A stretch of DNA of 47,515 nucleotides from Anaerolineaceae bacterium (lineage in GTDB: Bacteria > Chloroflexota > Anaerolineae > Anaerolineales > Villigracilaceae). The stretch lies in contig QZIJ01000041.1 in NCBI GenBank assembly GCA_003598975.1, positions 1 through 47,515 of the forward strand. Reading direction: 5' to 3'. Positions 34,388-43,242 of this stretch are shown piece after piece; position 1 is the first letter of the stretch; each line of letters begins with the position of its first letter. The notes beneath the pieces were generated by a model. It had not been told where the DNA came from. It did no database searches and saw only the letters and a list, made by a program, of their open reading frames with translations. Position numbers and translations under genes: made by a program.

Positions 34388-36790
34388 ATGACCAGCAAAA
34401 TTTTCCGTAAGCGGATGGAATCGCTCTTCGCGGACTTTGAACGGCTGGCCACCAACCCAGTGGGTGAGGCCGCTGAAATCCGCCGCGAGATCGAGGAGCT
34501 GCGGGCGCGCATGTTGGAACTGGAAGCGGATATCAAAAAAAGCGTACAACGCGCCGCCGCAAGGAAAAAACCCGCGCCCGTTGCCCCTCCGAAGGCGGAG
34601 GAAAAACAACCGCAACCCCCGCGCCGCGCCGCGCCGAGCCTGTATGAGACAGAGCGCGTCGGCTTCGCGTACGCCGGGGATGCAGTCCAGCCGCTTCAAG
34701 GTCCAGAAAAAGAAGCGCTGACTCCCCTTGACGGAATCAAAGTCCCGTTAACCGCCAGCGGTCAGACCATCGGCGAAGTGCAGGTGCAACCTCCCGCCAG
34801 GCGCGCCTGGACAGAGGAGGAGATCAATCTCCTGAACGCGGTGGCGCGTCAGGCCTCCGTCCAAATAGAAAACCTGCGGCTGTTGAATGCCACTGAGCGC
34901 GCCCGCGCCGAAGCCGAAGATGCCACACACCGTTTCATACATGAGAACTGGGAAGCATATCTTGATGGCATCCGCCAGAGTGAGCGCGTTGGGTATGCTT
35001 ACGACCAGGCCTCTGTCACCCCGTTTTTTGATCTGCCTGCTTTGGATGGCGGAATCCAGGAAACCGTGCGCGTGATGGAAGAGCAGGTCGGCCTCCTTTA
35101 TTTACAGCCCAATCCCGCCCGTCCATTGACGGACGAGGAGCGCGCCATGGTCGCGTCGGTCGCAAAACAGATTGCCCAGCAGGTGGAAAATATCCGCCTG
35201 CTGGCCGATGCATCCCACGCGCGCGCCGAGGCGGAAGAAGCCACCCGCCGCCTGACGCGTGAAAGTTGGCAGGCATATGCCCAGCAACAGGATGAATCCA
35301 ATCTTGGATTCGCTTACGACTCCAACCAGGTCCTGCCGCTGAAGAATGTTGCCGCGCCGCAGGAAACGAATCTGACACACCCCCTGATCGTACGCGGCGA
35401 AACCATCGGTCAATTGGCGGTCGCCAATTGGAAGGATGTTTCTGTCGAGGCCACTGAACTGGTTTCGGCCATCGCAGAGCGCGTCAGCACGCATCTCGAA
35501 ACCCTCCGCCTCGCGGAGGAACTCGAGAAGCACGCCGCAGAACTTCAAACGGTGGCAAAACTAAGCACAACCGCCTCCACCGTGCTCAACCCCGATGAAC
35601 TTCTGCAATCGGTGGTGGATTTGACGAAGGAACGGTTCGGGCTCTACCACGCGCATATTTATCTGGCGAACGAAGCCTGGCAGACCCTTTTGCTGGCCGC
35701 GGGCGCCGGGGAAGTTGGCAGGATCATGGTCGCCGACCAACATGCCATTCCCATGAGCATGGAACAATCCATTGTTGCGCGCGCCTTTCGCGAGCGACAG
35801 GCCATCATCATAAACAATGTGAACGCCGAGCCCAACCACCTGCCCAATCCATTGCTCCCTGAAACGCGTTCCGAAATGGTCGTCCCGATGATCGTCGGTG
35901 ACCAGGTGCTCGGCGTGTTCGATGTGCAATCGCAACGGGCAAACCGCTTTACCGAGGAAGACGCCAACATTTACACCACCCTGACCGCGCAAGTGAGCGT
36001 GGCTCTCCAAAATGCGCGCCTCTACGCCGAGCAATCTGCCACACTGGCCCAACTGCGCGAACTCGACCGTCTGAAATCATCCTTCCTCGCCAACATGTCG
36101 CACGAACTCCGCACCCCGCTCAACTCCATCCTCGGTTTCGCAGACGTGATCCTCGAGGAATTGGACGGTCCTCTGACCGAAAACATGAACAACGACTTGA
36201 AACTGATCCAGAAGAACGGACAGCACCTGCTCCACCTCATCAACGATGTGCTCGACATGGCCAAGATCGAAGCCGGGCGCATGAACCTGAACATCGAACA
36301 CTTCCAGTTGGTGGAATTGCTCGAAGAAGTGACCAGTCTCACCTCCTCCCTCGCCAGCGAACGGAACGACGCGCTGTTCATCGAACCTGGCTCCGACCAA
36401 ACCCTCGAAATCAGCGCCGACCGCACGCGCATGAGGCAGGTGATGCTCAACCTGGTCAACAACGCCATCAAATTCACCGAGCGCGGCAAGATCAGCATCC
36501 GCGTCGAACGCCGCGGCGAAATGGCCTTCATCGCCGTCAAAGATACTGGCATCGGCATCCCACCCGACAACCTGGAAACCGTCTTTCAGGAATTCACGCA
36601 AGTGGACACCTCCACCACGCGCAAAGCGGGCGGTACCGGTCTGGGCCTGCCCATCAGCCGGCGCCTCGTGGAAATGCACGGCGGACATTTGTGGGCAGAA
36701 AGTACGGGCGTGCCAGGCGAAGGCTCCACGTTCTTCGTGGAACTACCCATCGAAGCCCAAATTGCCGAACCCGAAAAGGCCCAAAAGTAA
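34388..36790 (+). CDS. Soluble histidine kinase with GAF-like modules
   Basis: An 800-residue cytoplasmic kinase without membrane helices. An N-terminal coil (about 20-55) and a Lys/Pro-rich linker lead to three short GAF-like modules: a partial one from about 83, then ones beginning RFIHENWEAY (about 182) and RLTRESWQAY (about 288). A full GAF (about 395-555, NPLLPETRSEMVVPMIVGDQ), a HisKA helix with ANMSHELRTPLNSI (H572) and an HATPase with NLVNNAIKF, DTGIGIPP and GGTGLGLP complete it. It is the only kinase in the run of seven genes and shares modules with the receptor upstream, so I infer it is the common transmitter for the three receptors. Its TAA is followed immediately by the ATG of the enzyme-receiver fusion. 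Confidence 0.92.
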   Translation: MTSKIFRKRMESLFADFERLATNPVGEAAEIRREIEELRARMLELEADIKKSVQRAAARKKPAPVAPPKAEEKQPQPPRRAAPSLYETERVGFAYAGDAVQPLQGPEKEALTPLDGIKVPLTASGQTIGEVQVQPPARRAWTEEEINLLNAVARQASVQIENLRLLNATERARAEAEDATHRFIHENWEAYLDGIRQSERVGYAYDQASVTPFFDLPALDGGIQETVRVMEEQVGLLYLQPNPARPLTDEERAMVASVAKQIAQQVENIRLLADASHARAEAEEATRRLTRESWQAYAQQQDESNLGFAYDSNQVLPLKNVAAPQETNLTHPLIVRGETIGQLAVANWKDVSVEATELVSAIAERVSTHLETLRLAEELEKHAAELQTVAKLSTTASTVLNPDELLQSVVDLTKERFGLYHAHIYLANEAWQTLLLAAGAGEVGRIMVADQHAIPMSMEQSIVARAFRERQAIIINNVNAEPNHLPNPLLPETRSEMVVPMIVGDQVLGVFDVQSQRANRFTEEDANIYTTLTAQVSVALQNARLYAEQSATLAQLRELDRLKSSFLANMSHELRTPLNSILGFADVILEELDGPLTENMNNDLKLIQKNGQHLLHLINDVLDMAKIEAGRMNLNIEHFQLVELLEEVTSLTSSLASERNDALFIEPGSDQTLEISADRTRMRQVMLNLVNNAIKFTERGKISIRVERRGEMAFIAVKDTGIGIPPDNLETVFQEFTQVDTSTTRKAGGTGLGLPISRRLVEMHGGHLWAESTGVPGEGSTFFVELPIEAQIAEPEKAQK

Positions 36791-38443
36791 ATGGCGCTCC
36801 CTCTTTATTTGGAATGTGCAGTCTGCGGAAAGCAACAGCCCTACGAACCGTTCGTACCGGCAGTCTGCAAACACTGTCAGTCGCAATGGCTCGAAGCCCA
36901 CTACGACTTCAACGCCTTCAAGCGTGAACTCCTGCGCGGACTTCCCAGCCGACCAGCCAACCTCTGGCGCTATCAGGACATCCTGCCGCTGAACGATCCC
37001 TCCGCGCTGGACCTCTACCCTGCGGGCGGGACTCCGCTCTGGCATTCAGCCCGCTTCGCCCCCGGACTGGGAGCGGGTTCCGTCTTCATCAAGGACGAAC
37101 GCTACGGGCCGACCTCCTCCTTCAAGGACAGGCAGGCCGCGGTGGCCGTGGCCGCCATGAACGAGAGTGGAATCCGCGAGGCGGTCATCGCCTCCACGGG
37201 GAACGCGGCGGTGGCGTACGCGGCGGCCTGTGCGCGGGCGGGAATTAAATTGTGGGTCTTCATGACCAGTCTCGTCCCGCAGGAAAAACTGCGCGAGGCC
37301 GCCCTCTTCGGCGCGGAGGTCATCCGCGTCAGCGGCAACTACGATCAAACGAAGCAGATCGCCGCCCAGTTCGCGCAGAGGCGCAACCTTCTGCTCGACC
37401 GCGGCGCCAGTTCCATCCCCGCCAAAGAGTCGATGAAGACCATCGCCTACGAGATCGTGGAGCAACTGGGCTGGCGCGCCCCCGATTGGTACGTGCAGGC
37501 CGTCAGCGGCGGACTCGGCCCACTCGGCGTGTATCAGGGATTCAAAGAGATGCTCCACATGGGATTGATCAACAAAATCCCCAAACTGGCCATCGTCCAG
37601 GCGGAGGGATGCTCGCCGATGGTGCGCGCATTCAAGGCGGGCAAAGATGTGGCTGAGCCTGTCATCCCCGATACGCGCATCATCATCCTGTCCACGGGCG
37701 ACCCTGGCAAGTCTTACACCTATTTATGGAATCTCACCCAGCAGTTCGGCGGCGCGATGGAATCAGTGACCGACCTCGAAGCCTACTCCGCCATGCAATC
37801 CCTCGCCAAAAGCGAGGGCATGGCCGTGGAGCCTGCGACAGCAGTCGCGTTCGCAGGTCTCGAAAAGATGCTGAAGAATGGGACGATGAGTCCCGAAGAG
37901 ACCATCATCGTCAACTGCACGGGACACACCTTCCCCGTGGAGAAACATGTTTTGGGCGACCAATTTGCGGTGGACGTCCACCTCAGCGAAGACCAGTCCC
38001 CCGCGCCGCGCGAAGGTCTGCAGGCCGCGCTCGAAAACCTCGATGAAAAGACGACCACTGTGTTATTAATTGACGATAACCCCGACGACGCCCTGCTCAT
38101 CCGCCGACTGCTCGAAGCGCGCAAGACCTATCGGGTCTTCCACGCACAGGACGGCTGGGAGGGACTTGCCCTGGCGCGGCAAAAACTGCCCGACCTGATC
38201 GTCAGCGACCTGATGATGCCAGGCATAGACGGCTTCGGCCTCGTCGAGGAACTCAAACTCGACCCGCGCACGCGCGACATCCCCGTGGTGGTTGTCAGTG
38301 CGAAGGACATCACGTCCGAAGAGCGGAAACGACTCAACGGTCATATTGAAGCGCTTTATCAGAAGGGTTCCCTGTCCACGCGGAAGTTCGTGGATCAGGT
38401 CATCCAAGTCATCGCGGATAAAAGCGCAGAACAAGGAGAATGA
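36791..38443 (+). CDS. Threonine-synthase-like PLP enzyme fused to a receiver domain
   Basis: A 550-residue fusion. Residues 1-410 are a threonine synthase: a zinc-ribbon N-terminus with C9, C12, C26 and C29, GPTSSFKDRQ with the PLP Lys (K112), ASTGNAAVAYAAA, a glycine loop AVSGGLGPLG, and the C-terminal VNCTGHTFP. The family makes threonine from O-phosphohomoserine. Residues 421-541 are a complete phosphoreceiver: LLIDDNPDD, phosphoacceptor D473 in VSDLMMPG, VVVSAK and the Lys of YQKGS. The frame is continuous, so this is not an overlap of two genes. It begins directly after the kinase stop and is followed by a separate receiver. Phosphorylation by the upstream kinase would be expected to change its activity or binding; that is inference. 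Confidence 0.9.
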   Translation: MALPLYLECAVCGKQQPYEPFVPAVCKHCQSQWLEAHYDFNAFKRELLRGLPSRPANLWRYQDILPLNDPSALDLYPAGGTPLWHSARFAPGLGAGSVFIKDERYGPTSSFKDRQAAVAVAAMNESGIREAVIASTGNAAVAYAAACARAGIKLWVFMTSLVPQEKLREAALFGAEVIRVSGNYDQTKQIAAQFAQRRNLLLDRGASSIPAKESMKTIAYEIVEQLGWRAPDWYVQAVSGGLGPLGVYQGFKEMLHMGLINKIPKLAIVQAEGCSPMVRAFKAGKDVAEPVIPDTRIIILSTGDPGKSYTYLWNLTQQFGGAMESVTDLEAYSAMQSLAKSEGMAVEPATAVAFAGLEKMLKNGTMSPEETIIVNCTGHTFPVEKHVLGDQFAVDVHLSEDQSPAPREGLQAALENLDEKTTTVLLIDDNPDDALLIRRLLEARKTYRVFHAQDGWEGLALARQKLPDLIVSDLMMPGIDGFGLVEELKLDPRTRDIPVVVVSAKDITSEERKRLNGHIEALYQKGSLSTRKFVDQVIQVIADKSAEQGE

Positions 38444-38446
38444 AGA

Positions 38447-38827
38447 ATGGGTCACAACATTTTATACATCGAAGACAATCCCGACAACATGTTGCTCGTG
38501 CAACGCGCGCTGGAATCGCGCGGCTACAAACTGCTCAAAGCCGAAAACGGCGAAAAGGGCGTGGCTATGGCGAAAGCCGAGGATGTGGACTTGATCCTGC
38601 TCGACATCAACCTGCCCGATATTGACGGCTACGAAGTGGCGCAACGCATCCGCTCCAGCGGCACGGGCAGGCTGGCTTACACCCCCATCATTGCCATCAC
38701 CGCCAACGCGCTCAAAGGCGATGCCGAGAAAGCGCTGGCCTCGGGTTGCGACGTTTACATGTCGAAGCCGATCAACATTCGAGAATTATGGGCGCGGGTG
38801 GAAGCCTTCGTCCCGGCGCCGCAATGA
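38447..38827 (+). CDS. Single-domain response regulator (CheY/DivK-like)
   Basis: A 126-residue stand-alone receiver. The acidic pocket is IEDNPDN, the phosphoacceptor is D53 in LLDINLPDIDG, the switch is ITA, and the conserved Lys is in YMSKPIN. The form is like DivK and the receivers of hybrid kinases. There is no output domain, so it works as a protein-protein switch or phosphate sink. GGAGA 8 nt before the ATG, 3 nt beyond the fusion gene's stop, supports coupled translation. Its stop overlaps the next threonine synthase start as ATGA. Sitting between two threonine-synthase genes, it may be the in-trans counterpart of the fused receiver. Confidence 0.93.
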   Translation: MGHNILYIEDNPDNMLLVQRALESRGYKLLKAENGEKGVAMAKAEDVDLILLDINLPDIDGYEVAQRIRSSGTGRLAYTPIIAITANALKGDAEKALASGCDVYMSKPINIRELWARVEAFVPAPQ

Positions 38828-40002
38828 ACAACACTTTCGTTCTGTATCTCGAATGCTCGGATTGCGGAAAACAGTATTCGACGCGCGAAGTGCACACCTT
38901 CTGTCCCGACTGTCAGGCCGCGCTCATCACCCACTACGACTTGACGGCAGCGCGTCAACACCTGGACCGTGAAGCGGTGCGCGCCCGCCCGCGCGGCATG
39001 TGGCGCTGGAGCGAACTCCTGCCCGTGGACGACCCCGCGAACTACGTCAGCCTCGGCGAGGGCGATACGCCCGTCCTCTCCGTGCCGCGTCTCGCCACGG
39101 GACTCGGTCTCGAGCAACTTTATCTTAAGGATGAAAGCAGTAACCCGACAGGGTCATTCAAAGCGCGCGGACTGGCCGCGGCCATCTCCAAAGCCAAGGA
39201 ACTCGGCATCGAAAAGGTCATCATCCCCACCGCGGGAAACGCGGGCGGAGCCATGGCCGCTTATGCGGCGCGCGCGGGCATCCGCGCCCACATCTTCATG
39301 CCTAAAGACACGCCGTCCGCCAACATCAAAGAAAGCCGCATGGCAGGCGCGGACGTCGTCCTCGTGGACGGACTCATCAGCGAGGCCGCGGGCATGGCAG
39401 GCGTGAAAGCGCGTGAAGAAGGCTGGTTCGATCTGTCCACGTTCAAGGAGCCGTACCGTCTCGAGGGCAAAAAAGTGATGGGGTACGAAATCGCAGAATT
39501 CTTCGATTATCAACAACTGCCCGATGTGATCATCTATCCCACAGGCGGCGGCACAGGACTCGTCGGCATCTGGAAAGCCATCGCCGAACTGGCCGAACTC
39601 GGCTGGCTCGAAACGAACAATCGTCCGCGCATGGTGGCTGTTCAAGCCGATGGATGCGCGCCCGTCGTCAAAGCCTTCGATGAAGGAAAGGATTTCTGCG
39701 ATTTCTGGTTGAATGCGCAGACAATGGCGTCGGGATTGCGCGTGCCGAAGAGTTTCGCCGACCGAATCATCCTCTCCACAATTCGTGAAAGCGGAGGGAC
39801 AGCCGTCTCCGTAGGTGACGAGGCCATTTTCGCTGCGCAGAGCGAGATCGCCAAACAGGAAGGCCTCTTCGTTGCCCCCGAAGGCGCGGCCACGCTTGCC
39901 GCCCTCAAAGAACTGGTGGCGCAGAAATGGGTCGCGCCCGAAGAGCGCGTTCTGTTACTAAACACAGGCTCGGGTTTGAAATATTTGGATCATATGGACT
40001 AG
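38824..40002 (+). CDS. thrC: Threonine synthase
   Basis: A 392-residue PLP enzyme converting O-phosphohomoserine to threonine. The zinc ribbon has C11, C14, C27 and C30, NPTGSFKARG carries the PLP Lys (K113), PTAGNAGGAMAAYAARAG is the substrate loop, YPTGGGTGLVGIW is the phosphate loop, and LLNTGSGLKYLD is the C-terminal motif. All are close to the canonical family, more so than in the receiver-fused paralogue at 36791. The frame extends upstream inside the receiver gene, but the ATG overlapping that gene's stop is the clear start. It is the last gene of the seven-gene run, and a 125-nt gap follows before the next gene. Confidence 0.93.
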   Translation: MNNTFVLYLECSDCGKQYSTREVHTFCPDCQAALITHYDLTAARQHLDREAVRARPRGMWRWSELLPVDDPANYVSLGEGDTPVLSVPRLATGLGLEQLYLKDESSNPTGSFKARGLAAAISKAKELGIEKVIIPTAGNAGGAMAAYAARAGIRAHIFMPKDTPSANIKESRMAGADVVLVDGLISEAAGMAGVKAREEGWFDLSTFKEPYRLEGKKVMGYEIAEFFDYQQLPDVIIYPTGGGTGLVGIWKAIAELAELGWLETNNRPRMVAVQADGCAPVVKAFDEGKDFCDFWLNAQTMASGLRVPKSFADRIILSTIRESGGTAVSVGDEAIFAAQSEIAKQEGLFVAPEGAATLAALKELVAQKWVAPEERVLLLNTGSGLKYLDHMD

Positions 40003-40127
40003 CCCATTCAAACACTGCGGAATACGGTGAAATATTCATCAGAGACTGTGCTTGCGGCAACACTCATCCGCGAATTTATGCACATCCCGCCAGATCCTTT
40101 GCATCATAAAATTCCACGGATTGAGGC

Positions 40128-43100
40128 ATGATTTTCGATATCGCTTTTTCGTTTTCCGTATCTGTCATCTTTGGGTTAACGGCACTTTATGTAACAATTG
40201 CCCGCCGCCATAAGTCCACATGGAAGGTCGGTGTCGTCTTACTGCTGGCCTGCGCGGAAATTACCGTGGCCCACACTCTTCAAATATCCAGCCCGGGCCT
40301 TGAGTCCAAGGCTTTTTGGTACAAAATGAGCCTGGTGGGATTTACGCTGTCCGCCACATCATTTTTCAGCCTTGCACTGCAATACACGAAAGCGGACAAT
40401 AAAATTGAACCGCGCACATTGCTTTTCATCAGCATCTTTCCCATCCTGACCATCATAATCATCCTTACAAATGAAATCCATGGGCTGATGTGGAATCCTG
40501 CCAGCACTCCCATCGTTGTGGAAAAATTGTATTTATCAGCCAGCGAGGCAGGGATCTGGTACTGGTTCTTTGTTGTTTACTCTTTTTTGATAATGGGGCT
40601 TGGATGTTTCACCCTAGTCCGATGGATCGCTCAATCACAAGGGTTTTATAGCCGGCAGGCATTGGGCGTGGTCATCGCAGCCGGCTTTGCAATGCTGGGC
40701 GGGGCGCTCGATATTTTTCATGCAAGCATTTTTCCTCCGTTCATAGCCACAGCCATCGGCCTGTCTATTGGGACAGTATCTGCGGCCTTTGCGCTAATCC
40801 CTCTTCGCCGACACGATGTACTATGGATCAGCCGCAGGGCGATCGTGAATGATATTCATGACTGTATCATTGTTGTGGATAGCAACGAACAAATCGTATT
40901 GGTTAACCGCGCCACGGAGGAATTAGTTAAGCATCCCAGCGCATTTATGATCGGCAAACCACTAAAACAATTCATCCCGGCTCTAAGCCCAATTTCCGGT
41001 TACCGGACAGGCGAGAGTAATGAAAAGACATTTCAAATCCAGGATAAACCCATTGCCTTTAGCCTTCGAGTAACCTCAATCAAGGACTGGAATTACAAAG
41101 TTATATCGCATGTGATCGTGTTACACAACATTACAGACTACAAACAGGCGGAGCAAAAACTGCTCCGTTCAGAGGCAGGCCTGATGGAGGCGCAACGGAT
41201 CACCCATGTGGGCAGTTGGGAATGGGATCTAACAAAAGACAAGGTCCGTTGTTCCGAGGAAATGTTTCGTATTGCTGGTCGCGTACCCATGGATGAGATT
41301 GGTCAGGGGGAGTTCAAAAGTTTTCTGCCCCCAGGCGAAGCGGAGGAAGTATTCCAAAGAATCCAGCAAAATACGGGAGCATCAACGATCGACGTGGAGC
41401 ACTCGATCATCCGTCCAGGTGGTGAGATCAGGATGGTCCATAGCAGGATCAAAGCCTACCGGGATGAGCATGGAAAACCGATGCTTCTGCTTGGTTCCAC
41501 ACAAGATATTACGGAGCGCAAACAGACAGAAGCGCAAATTCAACTGCAAATCACCGCCTTGGAATCGGCAGCCAACGGTATCATCATCGCAGACAGGGAT
41601 GGGAAAATCCTGTGGGCCAATCCTTCCCTCACGAGAATGACCGGCTATTCCTTCAAGGAAATCAGTGATCAATATATGTCCCTCTTTGATTACGGCTCCA
41701 AAGACTCCAACATCGTTCGGGAGATGAGAGAGACCATCAGTAAAAATAATTCCTGGACTGGCGAAATGGTCAATACCCGTAAAGATGGAATGGAATATGT
41801 GGTAGACATGACCATCACGCCAGTGGCCAACCAACGAGGGGAAATTACCCACTACATTGCCATCTTTCAGGATGTGACCGAGAGGGTGGAAGCCCAAAAA
41901 CAACTGGAGTTCCTTGCAACCCATGATCCGTTGACCCAATTGCCCAATCGAATACTTTTCAGCGATCGCCTGAATCACGCGCTGACAGTCGCAAAACGCA
42001 CCGGAAACCAGGGAGCCGTCCTGTTCGTCGACCTGGATGATTTCAAATCCGTCAACGATGTGTTCAGCCATACCATTGGCGATGAATTGCTTCGGGCGTT
42101 ATCAAAACGAATCCGGGGTGCCCTGCGAGAAAGCGATACTGTGGCCCGCATCGGTGGGGACGAATTCGCAATATTGCTGGAGGACATCGACCAATTCAAC
42201 GTGGACATTGTGGCACAAAAGATCATTCAAGCCGTATCCGGTCCCACCAAAATCGTGAACGACATGATCATCATCACAGCCAGTATTGGCATCAGCATCT
42301 TCCCCCAGGACGGAGACACCATTCATGCACTCTTGAAAAATGCAGACCTTGCCATGTATCAGGCCAAAGACAACAACAAGAATCGATTTGAGTTTTTCAA
42401 CCAGGAGATGGCGAGCAAGATTGAAGGCCAGATGGATCTGTTGAACTACATGCGATACGCGTTGAAAAACGATCTTTTCAAGTTGTACTATCAGCCGCAA
42501 GTGGATTGCAAGACGGGTGCCATTGTCGGCGTGGAGGCCCTTCTGCGCCTGCCCCACCCCACCAAAAAATGGATTCCCCCCAGCGAATTCATCCCCCTGG
42601 CCGAAAAAACCGATATCATCCTTTCGCTCGACGAATGGGTCATCAAAACCGCCTGTCGGGAAAAAAGAGATCTATTGGATACTGGCATCCCCGATTTCAA
42701 CCTGTCCCTGAACATTTCCAACCACCAGCTTGGACAGGACAACCTGATCGAACTGGTAAAAGGTGCGATCAGGGTCAATAACTTAAACCCCGGCAGCCTG
42801 GAATTGGAGATCAGCGAAAGCAGTGCTTTCCAAAATGCCGACATCACCATCAAGACCCTGAACGAATTAAAAAAACTGGGCATTCGAATCGCCATAGACG
42901 ATTTTGGAAAGGGATACTCCTCCCTGAACTACCTCGCCAATTTCCCGCTCGACAGCCTGAAAATCGACCTATCCTTCGCACAACGCATTCCCTACTCGCA
43001 CAACGATGTGGGCATTGTCAAAGGCATCATTGCCATTGCCAAAAGCCTCGGTATGGATGTGGTTGTGGAAGGTGTGGAAAAAAGGGAGCAATTGGATTTC

Positions 43101-43196
43101 TTCATGAGCAATGGTTGCAAATTCGTGCAGGGCAATTACTACAGTCAAGCCATCACCGTGAATGAAATTGCGAAAATTCTGCGCTCTGGCTTTTGA
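40128..43196 (+). CDS. Membrane GGDEF-EAL protein with 7TM and PAS domains
   Basis: A 1022-residue cyclic-di-GMP enzyme. Seven to eight membrane helices (about 5-225) form a histidine-kinase-N (7TM) sensor. Three PAS domains follow (about 235-345, 350-475, 480-600; each ends near TDYKQ, TQDITERKQ or TERVEAQ). The GGDEF domain holds RIGGDEFAILL (676-680). The EAL domain has VEALLRLP (E803), LNIS, LEISES, IDDFGKGYSS (D924, D925), LKIDLSF and VEGVE. Both catalytic sets look intact, so it could make and break c-di-GMP. GAGG precedes the ATG. The gene looks more A/T-rich than its neighbours, which may indicate a separate origin. It follows the operon after 125 nt and need not be part of it. Confidence 0.92.
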   Translation: MIFDIAFSFSVSVIFGLTALYVTIARRHKSTWKVGVVLLLACAEITVAHTLQISSPGLESKAFWYKMSLVGFTLSATSFFSLALQYTKADNKIEPRTLLFISIFPILTIIIILTNEIHGLMWNPASTPIVVEKLYLSASEAGIWYWFFVVYSFLIMGLGCFTLVRWIAQSQGFYSRQALGVVIAAGFAMLGGALDIFHASIFPPFIATAIGLSIGTVSAAFALIPLRRHDVLWISRRAIVNDIHDCIIVVDSNEQIVLVNRATEELVKHPSAFMIGKPLKQFIPALSPISGYRTGESNEKTFQIQDKPIAFSLRVTSIKDWNYKVISHVIVLHNITDYKQAEQKLLRSEAGLMEAQRITHVGSWEWDLTKDKVRCSEEMFRIAGRVPMDEIGQGEFKSFLPPGEAEEVFQRIQQNTGASTIDVEHSIIRPGGEIRMVHSRIKAYRDEHGKPMLLLGSTQDITERKQTEAQIQLQITALESAANGIIIADRDGKILWANPSLTRMTGYSFKEISDQYMSLFDYGSKDSNIVREMRETISKNNSWTGEMVNTRKDGMEYVVDMTITPVANQRGEITHYIAIFQDVTERVEAQKQLEFLATHDPLTQLPNRILFSDRLNHALTVAKRTGNQGAVLFVDLDDFKSVNDVFSHTIGDELLRALSKRIRGALRESDTVARIGGDEFAILLEDIDQFNVDIVAQKIIQAVSGPTKIVNDMIIITASIGISIFPQDGDTIHALLKNADLAMYQAKDNNKNRFEFFNQEMASKIEGQMDLLNYMRYALKNDLFKLYYQPQVDCKTGAIVGVEALLRLPHPTKKWIPPSEFIPLAEKTDIILSLDEWVIKTACREKRDLLDTGIPDFNLSLNISNHQLGQDNLIELVKGAIRVNNLNPGSLELEISESSAFQNADITIKTLNELKKLGIRIAIDDFGKGYSSLNYLANFPLDSLKIDLSFAQRIPYSHNDVGIVKGIIAIAKSLGMDVVVEGVEKREQLDFFMSNGCKFVQGNYYSQAITVNEIAKILRSGF

Positions 43197-43242
43197 ACAT
43201 CACAAAAAAACCATCTTCCTGAAGAAGAGACGGGGGCTGAAT

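Noticed and set aside
36700..38443. Possibility that the threonine synthase-receiver fusion is two overlapping genes
   Set aside because: The frame has no stop between the domains, there is no internal ATG with a ribosome-binding site near codon 415-421, and the receiver starts about 10 residues after the synthase core ends, as in a true linker.
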